From JBCCWF01 sp038520475 (GTDB lineage Bacteria; Cyanobacteriota; Cyanobacteriia; CAKZMO01), in contig JBCBLF010000051.1 of the NCBI GenBank assembly GCA_038520475.1, positions 1-23,815 of the forward strand: 23,815 nucleotides of DNA, written 5' to 3'. Position numbers and translations under genes: made by a program. The notes beneath the pieces were generated by a model. The model did not search any database. It had not been told where the DNA came from and was given only the letters and a program-made list of their open reading frames with translations. Position 1 is the stretch's first letter. Each line of letters opens with the position of its first letter. Below, piece by piece: positions 1 through 7,513 of this stretch.

Positions 1-365
1 CAAATCTCAAGTATCATGGCGGTCCTGATCGCGCAGTCTGCCTTTGGTCGCAAGATATTATCGATCAGTTACAGGCTGACGGGCATCCGATCTCGGCGGG
101 TTGTGCTGGAGAAAACATCACCATTCGCGGTCTTAACTGGGAGGCGATCGCCCCTGGCATTCAACTCCATTTGGGTAATGAGGTGAGGCTCGAAATCACT
201 GACTATGCTGCACCATGCCGTAAAAACATGCGATGGTTTAGCGATCGCAAATTTGGGCGCATGAGCCAAAAGCAATATCCTGGGCAGAGCCGGCTCTATG
301 CACGAGTGATGGCATCTGGGACGCTGAGGCCAGGAGATTCGGTGATGTTGGTATCGAAGACGTAG
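1..365 (+). CDS. MOSC-domain protein, 3' part only
   Basis: The reading frame is open from the window edge (first full codon at 3) to a TAG at 363-365, giving about 120 residues of the C-terminal part of a MOSC (molybdenum cofactor sulfurase C-terminal) domain. Diagnostic stretches are KYHGGPDRAVCLW near the start, then GHPISAGCAGENITIRGLNW, then LEITDYAAPCRKN. MOSC proteins bind sulfur or the molybdenum cofactor through a conserved Cys. The Cys in the APC motif (around base 215) is the natural candidate. An ATG at 171 lies inside the domain and is not the gene start; the true start lies before the window. The gene is convergent with ftsY, with 70 bp between the stop codons. The family is clear, but the substrate cannot be named. 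Confidence 0.85.
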   Translation, partial: NLKYHGGPDRAVCLWSQDIIDQLQADGHPISAGCAGENITIRGLNWEAIAPGIQLHLGNEVRLEITDYAAPCRKNMRWFSDRKFGRMSQKQYPGQSRLYARVMASGTLRPGDSVMLVSKT

Positions 366-435
366 TTCGTGTTGAAAGGCCGGCTGCACACCTACTGAAA
401 ATCAACAGCGATCGCCTTAGCCACTCAGCACCGCT

Positions 436-2214
436 TCAACCACTAAGCAATGCTTCAACAAATTCGTAACTCGAGAAAGGGCGTAAATCTTCGATGCCTT
501 CTCCAGCCCCAATGAACCGGATAGGTAGCCCCAACTGCTTGACCACTGCTAAGGCAACGCCGCCTTTTGCGGTGCCATCGAGTTTGGTCAGTACAACGCC
601 ACTGAGCTGGGCGGCTTCAGCGAAGACCTCAGCTTGTCGGAGTCCATTTTGTCCAAGGGTGGCGTCTAAGACGAGTAGAGATTCGATCTTTGCGTCAGGA
701 GCTTTTTTATCCAGGATTTTACGAATCTTGTTCAGCTCAGCCATCAGATTTTTTTTATTTTGAAGACGGCCCGCGGTGTCGACGAGCAAGAGTTCTGTAT
801 CTCGCGCTCGGGCCGCTGAAATCGCATCGAACACGACCGCTGCGGGATCAGTGTTTTGTCCAGGATTCGCAATCACTTCGACGTTGCTGCGCTGGCCCCA
901 AATTTTGACTTGCTCAACGGCTGCCGCTCGAAATGTGTCGGCAGCAGCGATCAGACAAGTGTAGTCAGATTGCCGGGCCATGTGTGCCAACTTACCAATC
1001 GTTGTTGTTTTTCCGGCTCCATTGACGCCGGTCATTAACCAGATATTTAGAATCTCTTTATCTGGAGTGAAACTTTGCTCATAACTGCTGCTGTAGGGCT
1101 GATCGAGCATGTTACACAGAATTTCCTTTAGATAGGCGATCGCCTCTTCTGGCGGCAGCGTTTCTTGTCGCATGCGTTCTTGCAAGGCCTCGATGACGTA
1201 ATCGGTTGCCTCGATGCCCACATCAGCCTGGAGCAGCAATGACTCAATTTCCATTACTGCATCTTGGTTGAGAGGGCCCTGACCAACAACGCTTCGGAGT
1301 TGATTAATCAGGCCACGACGGGTTTTACCTAGTCCTTGGCGAAGTCGCTTCAACCAGGTGATTTCTTCGGCTGAAATATCTTCAGGACGGCGACCTTGAG
1401 CTGCTAATACACCTGCTGACCAAATAAAGTTCTCGTCAAACTCAACGTCAGCAACCTGTTCTGATGTTGAAGAATCAGGAGTGGACTGGGGTTCGGGTTC
1501 AGGTTCTTCAATGGCTTCAGCTTTGAGGCGTTCAAGTCTTTCTTGGCGCTCAGTCTCTGCCTTTGCCCAAAACGGAAGCGGCGTAGCTGTAGGTGGGGAC
1601 GTGGATTCTGTTTGGGGTAACGAGTCTGAAGCAGATTCATTTGAAGATCCAGCAGGGTCCACAGATGAATCGTCTACAGCCCCCTTGGGTTGATCGCGCT
1701 GAACAGTCGATTCAGGCGATGTTGCGGGTATTGAGGATGATGCTTCAGATAATTCGGGTGTGTCAGCAGCAGTCGGTTCAGTATTAGCTGTTGGCGGCGC
1801 GGTTGAGTTGTCAGCGATCGCCTGCCCCCGAGGCTCCGCTTTACTTGTGTCAGGGACGGTCGCTGATTCAGGCAGCCTGTCTTTGGACGAATGGTTTGAA
1901 TCAGCCGATTCGTCTGATTTGGGTTGCTCGGATAATGCGTCGTCTAACGATGGCGCTTCTTGAGTCGTTGTTGCTTCAGATGGCTCTTCAGATGACGCCG
2001 GAGCCGTGTCTTGGCTCTGCTGCTTTTGTTGCTGAATGTTTTGATAGGCAGCTTTTGCCCAGCTCAGATAATCATCGGCGCTTGCTCCACTTTGCGTGTT
2101 GTCATCGGATGATTGAGGATTAGATGCTGGAATCGCTTCTTCATTAGACGGAGATGGATCTTCCGTCTGTGCTGGTGTCTTACTATCACGACTAAACCAG
2201 TTAAAAGGGGCCAT
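436..2214 (-). CDS. ftsY: Signal recognition particle receptor FtsY
   Basis: This is the SRP receptor GTPase (592 aa). It docks ribosome-nascent-chain/Ffh complexes at the membrane for co-translational insertion. The SRP-type NG domain fills the C-terminal half: N-domain helices from about 282, P-loop GVNGAGKT at 396-403, DTFRAAAVEQV at 426-436, DTAGR at 479-483, TKLD at 543-546, and the closing GAGEGIEDLRPF at 569-580. Residues 1-260 are acidic, Ser/Pro/Glu-rich and low in complexity. Only two short amphipathic-looking islands break them, both built on WAKA (52-55 and 216-219). An ATG at 2214 follows an AGAGG ribosome binding site seven bases upstream, which supports this start. It is the last gene of the DUF502-nusB-ftsY minus-strand block, 190 bp after nusB. 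The A-region is longer than in many FtsY proteins. Confidence 0.97.
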   Translation of the reverse strand: MAPFNWFSRDSKTPAQTEDPSPSNEEAIPASNPQSSDDNTQSGASADDYLSWAKAAYQNIQQQKQQSQDTAPASSEEPSEATTTQEAPSLDDALSEQPKSDESADSNHSSKDRLPESATVPDTSKAEPRGQAIADNSTAPPTANTEPTAADTPELSEASSSIPATSPESTVQRDQPKGAVDDSSVDPAGSSNESASDSLPQTESTSPPTATPLPFWAKAETERQERLERLKAEAIEEPEPEPQSTPDSSTSEQVADVEFDENFIWSAGVLAAQGRRPEDISAEEITWLKRLRQGLGKTRRGLINQLRSVVGQGPLNQDAVMEIESLLLQADVGIEATDYVIEALQERMRQETLPPEEAIAYLKEILCNMLDQPYSSSYEQSFTPDKEILNIWLMTGVNGAGKTTTIGKLAHMARQSDYTCLIAAADTFRAAAVEQVKIWGQRSNVEVIANPGQNTDPAAVVFDAISAARARDTELLLVDTAGRLQNKKNLMAELNKIRKILDKKAPDAKIESLLVLDATLGQNGLRQAEVFAEAAQLSGVVLTKLDGTAKGGVALAVVKQLGLPIRFIGAGEGIEDLRPFSSYEFVEALLSG

Positions 2215-2303
2215 TCCGCTACCTCTCTATACCAAAATTTGTATGCTTACTCACCCCGGACCCTAATGTCAAAGCCGAAAGTAGTAGTGTATTGACCGCC
2301 TGC

Positions 2304-2324
2304 GCGCCCTCACCCCAAGGGCGC
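2304..2324 (-). repeat. Hairpin between nusB and ftsY
   Basis: Perfect 7-bp stem GCGCCCT/AGGGCGC (2304-2310 with 2318-2324) around a 7-nt loop, in the 190-bp gap between the nusB stop and the ftsY start. No T-run follows on the minus strand, so it is not a standard terminator. It could act as an intercistronic RNA structure or an attenuator. The function is inferred only. Confidence 0.4.
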
Positions 2325-2404
2325 ATGGTGGCTTGTTGTACGGTTTCAACCTGATTTTAATGGATTTGGTTGCCCCAGCCTGAACTGATCGTACCGTCGA
2401 ATGG

Positions 2405-3046
2405 TTAAGTCAGACCTGAGTCAGTTTTTCCGCGTTCGGTGCGATCGCTCACTCGGCGGAGGACGCCATTGATAAAACGGTGTCCATCTTCTTCGCTGTA
2501 GCGCTTTGCGAGTTCGATGGCCTCGTTGATCGCGACTCGTTTAGGAACCCCTAAGTGCTGAAATTCTACAACAGCAATTCGAAGAATCGCTTGATCAATC
2601 TTGGCGAGTCGATGAAGCTTCCAGTCCACCATGGCATCGTTCAAAATTTGATCGAGTTCGCTTTGGCGTTTTCGAATGGTCAGTAAAATTTGTAGTGCAT
2701 AATCTCTGACCTCATCTTGCCGGCCCAACTGTACAAATTCTGGAAGCTCAAGGGCAACGCCGACTCGATTAATAGCAGACTGGGTAAGCTCAATGGCGTC
2801 TTTCACCATTGCCTTCGAACTATTGAAGTCAGCTGCACGAGTTTCGCTGCTCAAGAGGCGATCGCTGCCTCGCTCAAGCTCTGAAGAGGCTTGTTCAAGC
2901 GTATCTCGCACTTCAATGGCTAGAGTCTGTACCGCAGCAACAACCAGATCTTGCAAGCTTTTCTCATGGAGCTTTTCTGGGTTAGACGGTACTTGACCTA
3001 CACAGAGTAGGGCTAACTCACGAGCGGTGCGACGAGGTTGCATCAT
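2405..3046 (-). CDS. nusB: Transcription antitermination factor NusB
   Basis: NusB binds boxA RNA with NusE (ribosomal protein S10) during antitermination, notably on rRNA operons. The protein opens with MQPRRTARELALLCVGQ (helix 1 of the fold). The C-terminal half carries the recognisable core: WKLHRLAKIDQAILRIAVVE and then VPKRVAINEAIELAKRYSEE followed by GHRFINGVL. About 80 residues rich in Glu, Ser and Ala lie between helix 1 and the core, so the protein (about 213 aa) is longer than the roughly 140-aa enterobacterial form, as is usual in cyanobacteria. Two adjacent ATG codons (3046 and 3043) are both possible starts. A TTG six bases further upstream is less likely. I see no clear Shine-Dalgarno sequence. 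It lies between DUF502 and ftsY on the same strand, an order I recall from other cyanobacteria. Confidence 0.95.
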   Translation of the reverse strand: MMQPRRTARELALLCVGQVPSNPEKLHEKSLQDLVVAAVQTLAIEVRDTLEQASSELERGSDRLLSSETRAADFNSSKAMVKDAIELTQSAINRVGVALELPEFVQLGRQDEVRDYALQILLTIRKRQSELDQILNDAMVDWKLHRLAKIDQAILRIAVVEFQHLGVPKRVAINEAIELAKRYSEEDGHRFINGVLRRVSDRTERGKTDSGLT

Positions 3047-3250
3047 TATCAAGCACGTCCATAATCTTCAAAGAGGAATTTGATTCTAGATATCAACGCT
3101 GGTGATGTCAACTATCCTGCTTAGCGCAAGAATGAAGAATAGTGTTGTAGATTACAGCAGCTGACACCAGCACGTTCACATTGGATGCATTATGTACGGC
3201 TATCAATTAGGCATGTCTTAACGCAGCATCGTCAGGACGCTCTTTTGCTC

Positions 3251-3280
3251 TTAGCTTTCCTGTATTTAGCTTTCCTCTAT
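3251..3280. repeat. 15-bp tandem duplication, two copies
   Basis: TTAGCTTTCCTGTAT (3251-3265) is followed directly by TTAGCTTTCCTCTAT (3266-3280), 14 of 15 identical. It lies in the 246-bp gap between the DUF502 stop and the nusB start, so it would be in the leader of nusB transcripts. Confidence 0.8.
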
Positions 3281-3292
3281 CGGATTGGCCGA

Positions 3293-3310
3293 AAACCGCT
3301 ACTGCGGTTT
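3293..3310 (-). terminator. Terminator-like hairpin across the DUF502 stop codon
   Basis: On the minus strand a 7-bp perfect stem AAACCGC/GCGGTTT with loop AGTA covers the last codons and the TAG stop of the DUF502 gene. It continues into only four T residues. It resembles a short intrinsic terminator embedded in the stop codon. The weak T-run makes it either a partial terminator before nusB or a chance structure. Confidence 0.4.
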
Positions 3311-4102
3311 CAGAGTAGAGCCAACTCCCGCTGGAATTTGAATGTCTGGCGGCTCTTGAGGCTCTATTGTCTCCGCTTCAGTTAAGTCAGATGGAGTCAA
3401 TTCAGATATTGCTACATCAGAATCTCCCGTCGGATTGATTGCTGGTAAAGCCTGCTTCTGGCCAACGGTCGGCAATACTCTAGGACCTACAATTCCACCA
3501 GAAATCAGGAGCTTAAACGCATCTTCAATCGAAATGGCTAAGTTGATGACCTCTTGCTCTGGCACAATAGCAAACCACCCACTTGTCGGATTGGGGGTGG
3601 TTGGAATAATCACACTCAGCATTGACTGAGGCATGTCATCATGGCCATCTGTGTTGACGGTGCCCGTTACGAATGCCATGGCCCAGATTCCTTTTCGGGG
3701 ATACTCCACCATGACCACTCGGCGGAACTTATTGTTTGAATCGCGAAGCAGCGTTTCTAGAATTTGCTTGAGTGTCTTATAAACAGAGCCTGCCAGTGGG
3801 ATCGCTTGGAGCAGCCGCTCTCCTAGATCTAACAACCAGCGGCCTGCGATGTTCCGGGCCATCAGGCCAATAAACAAAATGAAGAGAAGCGGAACGGTAA
3901 AGCCAACAATAAGGTTAATCGCGTTGATTAAAAATGGATGCAGGTCATTGAATGGATTGAGTTGCTTTGGAACGCGGGTTAGAAAGTCGATCGCCCATAT
4001 TGCGATAGTAAAGCTGAGCCATATGGTCGTTGCTAACGGAATAATGACCAAAAGACCCGCAATCAAATCATTCTTTAAGTTCTGCTTAACCTGTTGAAGC
4101 AC
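3299..4102 (-). CDS. DUF502 family membrane protein
   Basis: An integral membrane protein of 267 aa from the DUF502 (COG2928) family, whose biochemical function is not known. Two hydrophobic segments are visible, at about 12-40 and 56-82. Family motifs follow: IPLAGSVYKTLKQ at 101-113 and NPTSGW at 171-176, then IVGPRVLPTVGQ near 204-215. The last 50 residues are Pro/Glu/Thr-rich and look disordered. The start is a GTG at 4102. A purine-rich GAGGAG lies 12 bases upstream, slightly far for a ribosome binding site. It heads a minus-strand series with nusB and ftsY. A hairpin covers its stop codon, so read-through into nusB may be partial. Confidence 0.9.
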   Translation of the reverse strand: MLQQVKQNLKNDLIAGLLVIIPLATTIWLSFTIAIWAIDFLTRVPKQLNPFNDLHPFLINAINLIVGFTVPLLFILFIGLMARNIAGRWLLDLGERLLQAIPLAGSVYKTLKQILETLLRDSNNKFRRVVMVEYPRKGIWAMAFVTGTVNTDGHDDMPQSMLSVIIPTTPNPTSGWFAIVPEQEVINLAISIEDAFKLLISGGIVGPRVLPTVGQKQALPAINPTGDSDVAISELTPSDLTEAETIEPQEPPDIQIPAGVGSTLKPQ

Positions 4103-4559
4103 CGTTGATTTGATCTCCTCATTCTGATCAACTACTGAATAATGGGGATACTCATCGACTGACTATCTAGAGCAACCCAGCATCTACCGACTAATCAAAC
4201 AATCCAAAATCCAATCTGTTGCCTAACCCTCTCGATTCAACAGGGACCTACAGTCTACTACGCTACAAACTCGCGTAGTTAAAAATCACGCTGCCGGGGA
4301 TCATTCTTAAAGAACCTCTATTTCAGTTGTACCTTATTTGCCGATTTTATGAAGAAGAATCAAGTTGTGGCGATCGTTGGCTTCGTCAGGACCCAATCAT
4401 GTGTATGGGCACACAACTTGGCACGATTCTCAAAACCACGATTTCTTCGCAAACGTTGCCAAGTCGTGTATGGGCATCGTGTCTAGAGAAATCTTAGATT
4501 TCGATTAGATTTCGATATGCTAGTCATCGATGGTTTTCGTGGCGATTGTTGAACCGTTT
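4103..4559. other. Divergent intergenic region, DUF502 / HDAC-like gene
   Basis: No gene is seen. The region should hold the promoters of both divergent genes. An 11-bp direct repeat GTGTATGGGCA occurs at 4401-4411 and 4466-4476, 65 bp apart. Between the copies lies an inverted repeat ACTTGGCA/TGCCAAGT (4416-4423 with 4457-4464). A perfect 11-bp tandem duplication, TTAGATTTCGA twice, spans 4494-4515 just before the start of the plus-strand gene. The arrangement could be operator-like. No regulator can be named. Confidence 0.5.
4494..4515. repeat. 11-bp tandem duplication, two perfect copies
   Basis: TTAGATTTCGA is repeated exactly at 4494-4504 and 4505-4515, ending 15 bases before the first possible start codon (4530) of the deacetylase-like gene. 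It is AT-rich and lies where a core promoter or the 5' UTR would be. Confidence 0.85.
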
Positions 4560-5495
4560 ATGCTGCCTATTTTTTATTCAGATTTTTTCTTGGAGCACGA
4601 TACAGGGCCTTATCATCCAGAAAATCCGGGTCGGTTGCAGGCAGTGGTACGAGCTCTGCAACAGGCTTCTTTTTCTCACCAACTTGACTGGCGATCGCCC
4701 ACTCCTGTCGACGAGCAGGGAACTCGTTTGTTTGATGCTATCCATGCCATTCATCCCCGTGAGTATGTGAATGCTGTTAGCGCCCTTTCTAAAAGAGGTG
4801 GAGGATACATTGATAGCGATACGATCGTTTCGCCGCAAACCTATGATGTTGCCCTCTTAGCGATTAGCGCCTGGCTGGATGGGATTGATGCAATCGTGGA
4901 GACCCAACATCCAAGTTTTGTCTTGTCCCGTCCACCAGGTCATCATGCGGGTGCTCAGCGGGGCATGGGGTTCTGTATTTTTTCCAACGCGGCGATCGCC
5001 GCGACCTATGCGTTGACTTTAGATGGCGTTGAACGGGTGGCAGTCCTTGATTGGGATGTGCATCACGGAAATGGAACGCAGGCCATCGTTGAGACACATC
5101 GCCACATTGCCTACTGTTCAATTCATCAAGCTCCCTTCTATCCTGGTACTGGACATGCGTCTGAATCCGGACGGTACAACAATGTCCTAAATTGCCCAAT
5201 GGCAGCCGGAAGTCAATTCGTCGATTATCAACCTGTGTTTGAAAATCAGATTCTCCCATTTCTTCGCGCTTTCTCTCCAAGTATCCTGGTTGTCAGTGCA
5301 GGATATGACGCAGTTCAGGTTGATCCATTGGCTGGTATTTCGCTTCAACCTGATGATTTTGCACAGCTAACGTCTTATTGTTTAGACCTCACGCCTTCGA
5401 TTGTGTTTGGTTTAGAAGGAGGCTACGACCATGCTGCGCTTGCCCAATCTGTGATGCAAACCGTCGGTGCCTGTATTGCGAACGAGCATATTTAG
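4560..5495 (+). CDS. Histone-deacetylase-like zinc amidohydrolase
   Basis: A cytoplasmic member of the arginase/deacetylase fold (about 311 aa) that removes acyl groups from acyl-amines. Bacterial relatives act on acetylpolyamines, acetoin-pathway intermediates or protein lysines; the substrate here is unknown. Numbering from the upstream ATG at 4530, the motifs are RPPGHHAG (134-141, the catalytic His pair), LDWDVHHGNGTQ (173-184, zinc ligands Asp176 and His178), SAGYDAVQVDPLAG (256-269, third ligand Asp260) and LEGGYDH (295-301, transition-state Tyr299). All the catalytic residues I would expect are present. Family similarity begins at MLPIFYSDFFLEHDTG, so the ATG at 4560 is preferred over the one at 4530. 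Neither has a clear ribosome binding site. The gene is divergent from DUF502. Confidence 0.93.
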   Translation: MLPIFYSDFFLEHDTGPYHPENPGRLQAVVRALQQASFSHQLDWRSPTPVDEQGTRLFDAIHAIHPREYVNAVSALSKRGGGYIDSDTIVSPQTYDVALLAISAWLDGIDAIVETQHPSFVLSRPPGHHAGAQRGMGFCIFSNAAIAATYALTLDGVERVAVLDWDVHHGNGTQAIVETHRHIAYCSIHQAPFYPGTGHASESGRYNNVLNCPMAAGSQFVDYQPVFENQILPFLRAFSPSILVVSAGYDAVQVDPLAGISLQPDDFAQLTSYCLDLTPSIVFGLEGGYDHAALAQSVMQTVGACIANEHI

Positions 5496-5616
5496 AAAAG
5501 CATGGGTGCCATGGTCAACGCAGGATGACCAAGCTAATGTTTGGGAATTGTTGCTGGGTGCATTGATTAAGAATGTTGCAGATGCATCACACTTCTAAAT
5601 CCCCCCTTCTTAGTTG

Positions 5617-5673
5617 GGGCTTTGGGAATGTTTTCTCGCGGGCGCAGCCCGCGAGAAAACATTCCCAAAGCCC
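5617..5673. repeat. 27-bp perfect hairpin, GCA loop, GGCGCAGCC core
   Basis: The arms 5617-5643 and 5647-5673 are exact reverse complements over 27 bases and are separated by only GCA. The centre is CGCGGGCGCAGCCCGCG. The element near 22319-22355 has the same centre and a related left flank but different outer arms, so this looks like a copy of a small dispersed inverted-repeat family. No T-run follows in either direction, which argues against a simple terminator. Confidence 0.95.
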
Positions 5674-5730
5674 AAGACCTTGGATGAAGTGCTTAAGTCC
5701 TGTTAGTGATGGATTTGAGCTTAACGATGG

Positions 5731-5755
5731 GGAGAATGTTGTCTCACCATTCTCC
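5731..5755 (+). repeat. 8-bp hairpin downstream of the HDAC-like gene
   Basis: GGAGAATG (5731-5738) pairs with CATTCTCC (5748-5755) across a 9-nt loop. The following bases contain only a short TTTT about 9 nt away, so terminator activity is possible but weak. Confidence 0.35.
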
Positions 5756-6205
5756 ATCTTCAGGTTTTAGTATTGAAGATGCTTGGAAGTTCAATTCAAT
5801 TGTCAGATAAAAATTGAATCCAATTTGAGATAATTTGCTCATCTCAATGTGTTAAATTAATTCAATTTTGTTATATTTCTTCTGAATTAAAAACTCGCGT
5901 TTACACATGTCGCCAATGAAAAGATTGAAGGTATGTGAGTTGTTGTCAGTGGGTTAAGCTATGCGGAAAAATACGTCTTTAAGTATGAATTCAAGGCTAT
6001 TATGATCAGGTAGTACGCTCAGTCCAATCGTTTCTCAATTGGTAACTTATGTTATTAATTCAGGGCAGGCGAGCTTTTCCTATCTAGTGAAACTTATACA
6101 ACCTTTATTGAGAGATTTTGATGCCAGATATGACCGTCGGTCACACTATCTTTTCAAAGGAAAGCTGCCTCTCATTGCGTACGGCTTGTCATAATCCAAT
6201 GCTTC

Positions 6206-6214
6206 AAGAGGTGA
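6206..6214 (+). promoter_or_regulatory. Strong ribosome binding site of the NYN gene
   Basis: AAGAGGTGAT at 6205-6214 matches the anti-Shine-Dalgarno sequence at all but one position. It ends five bases before the ATG at 6220, which fixes that start. Confidence 0.7.
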
Positions 6215-6219
6215 TATAA

Positions 6220-6852
6220 ATGGATGCAATGGACCATTCCCCTATCCTGAAGCCGAGCCCAAAACATATTACTCTTCATTCTTCTGTCGTTGTGCCTGAT
6301 TTCGAGACCGGAAGTGCTGCTTCTGAACTTCAATTAGCCCATGTTCAGAGAGGCAGAATTGCAATTTTTATTGATGGTTCGAATTTATTTTATTCAGCTC
6401 TAAACCTGGGCATTGAGATTGATTATTTAAGGTTGCTGAAGTGCCTAGCGTCTGGCGATCGCCTGCTAAGACCTTATTTCTACACTGGTGTTGACCCCAC
6501 CAATGAAAAGCAGCAGAACTTTTTGCTGTGGATGCGCCATCACGGGTATCGCGTTGTCTCAAAAGATCTCGTTCAGTTTGCGAACGGTTCGAAAAAAGCG
6601 GATTTAGATGTTGAAATTGCTGTCGATATGATGCGATTGGTCAATCACTATGACACCGCAGTGCTGGTCAGTGGGGATGGCAATCTGTCGTATGCAGTAA
6701 ATTCGATCAGCTATAGTGGCGCTCGGATTGAGGTTGTTAGCTTGCGCTCAATGACAAGTGATAGTTTGATCAGTGTTGCCGATCGCTACATTGACCTCGA
6801 AGAAATTAAAAACGAAATCAAGAAAGAAGAAAAAACGATTGACCGGATTTAA
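6220..6852 (+). CDS. LabA-like NYN-domain protein
   Basis: A 210-aa protein of the NYN/DUF88 family, a PIN-like nuclease fold. It most resembles cyanobacterial LabA, known from circadian repression of clock-controlled genes. FIDGSN at 50-55 carries the first acidic residue (Asp52) and Asn55. KKADLDVEIAVDMM (125-138) supplies Asp128, Asp130 and Asp136. LVSGDGNLSYAV (149-160) supplies Asp153. The metal-site carboxylates expected of an active NYN domain are therefore all present, although nuclease activity of LabA itself is not established. SLRSMTSDSLISVADRYIDL near 174-193 is also typical of LabA relatives. Residues 1-45 lie before the domain and have no recognisable features, and the C-terminus is a short charged Lys/Glu helix. 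The gene stands alone, convergent with the 137-aa gene, and has a strong ribosome binding site. Confidence 0.85.
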   Translation: MDAMDHSPILKPSPKHITLHSSVVVPDFETGSAASELQLAHVQRGRIAIFIDGSNLFYSALNLGIEIDYLRLLKCLASGDRLLRPYFYTGVDPTNEKQQNFLLWMRHHGYRVVSKDLVQFANGSKKADLDVEIAVDMMRLVNHYDTAVLVSGDGNLSYAVNSISYSGARIEVVSLRSMTSDSLISVADRYIDLEEIKNEIKKEEKTIDRI

Positions 6853-6974
6853 TTTGAATAGGTACTGATCAGGACGTACATATGAGTTCGGTTCAGTGCA
6901 GATGCTCGTTACTACGCTTAAAACCCACGACACATTCAGCGAAAGACATCATTTAGCCGAGACAGCGATGTGTA

Positions 6975-7388
6975 TTACTGATTGTCTGCTGCTAAGAAGC
7001 TAGAGAGTTCTGCGTGCATGTAAGCGATCGCCGGATCTCGCTGGATGGCTTCATAGTAGCGCTGTTCTTGCTGGCTGCCGTTTTCGTTAGCGGATATCAG
7101 TTTAGATGCTTCTGATAACAACGCTTTTGCTTGGTCGAGTGTCATTGTATCTTTGTCACTCAGAGCCTCGTCGATTTGCACAATGAATTGAGAATAGATT
7201 CTCAACCAGCTAAACCACCCGTCGCCAATGACCAGTTGAAAAAATTCGCCCTTGGATCGAATCTGTCCGTTGCTTTTTTCGTACACGACTCGTTCGGAGT
7301 CGAGAAGGGCTTTATGCAGGCGTAGTAGTCGCGTACGAAGTTCTCGTAGACGATGAAATGGAGAATCGAGAGGTTGCAGAGTAGCCAT
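6975..7388 (-). CDS. Conserved hypothetical protein, 137 aa
   Basis: A small soluble, probably all-helical protein without signal peptide or membrane segment. It opens with PFHRLRELRTRLLRLHKALL, followed by a conserved-looking central block with GEFFQLVIGDGWFSWLR and SQFIVQIDEAL. The C-terminal half has RYYEAIQRDPAIAYMHAEL. I recall similar proteins in cyanobacteria and other bacteria but know no function and assign none. The ATG at 7388 has no clear ribosome binding site. It lies on the same strand 125 bp after the ABC exporter, with a HIP1-containing hairpin between them, so cotranscription is possible but not shown. Confidence 0.75.
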   Translation of the reverse strand: MATLQPLDSPFHRLRELRTRLLRLHKALLDSERVVYEKSNGQIRSKGEFFQLVIGDGWFSWLRIYSQFIVQIDEALSDKDTMTLDQAKALLSEASKLISANENGSQQEQRYYEAIQRDPAIAYMHAELSSFLAADNQ

Positions 7389-7491
7389 TCAAACCAAAAA
7401 TCACTATGTCTTTACCATCTTGTCATAAGACTGTGCCTGCGAAAGTTCAGGTGACTTTTTCCAACAGGACTACGATGAGAAACTGAGTACT

Positions 7492-7512
7492 GATTAGCGA
7501 TCGCTGCTAATC
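7492..7512 (-). repeat. Hairpin with HIP1 in its loop, after the ABC exporter
   Basis: GATTAGC (7492-7498) pairs with GCTAATC (7506-7512), and the interval includes an intact GCGATCGC. It starts two bases after the exporter stop codon on the minus strand. No T-run follows. It could be a 3'-end stabilising or weak termination structure. Confidence 0.4.
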
Positions 7513-7513
7513 G

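Larger units (their letters stand above)
5496..6219. other. Hairpin-rich intergenic region before the NYN gene
   Basis: No convincing gene. It contains the 27-bp perfect hairpin at 5617-5673, a smaller hairpin at 5731-5755, and an AT-rich tract with two more inverted repeats: ATTCAATT/AATTGAAT (5794-5801 with 5812-5819) and TTGAGAT/ATCTCAA (5825-5831 with 5841-5847). About 300 bases upstream of 6220 show no obvious structure and probably contain the promoter of the LabA-like gene. Confidence 0.5.

Noticed and set aside
69..389. 106-codon minus-strand frame at the window start
   Set aside because: It lies opposite the clear MOSC domain, and its product is His/Arg/Pro-rich without motifs.
4864..5280. 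138-codon minus-strand frame opposite the HDAC-like gene
   Set aside because: The plus-strand gene has intact catalytic motifs throughout; the reverse frame shows no domain and an unnatural composition.
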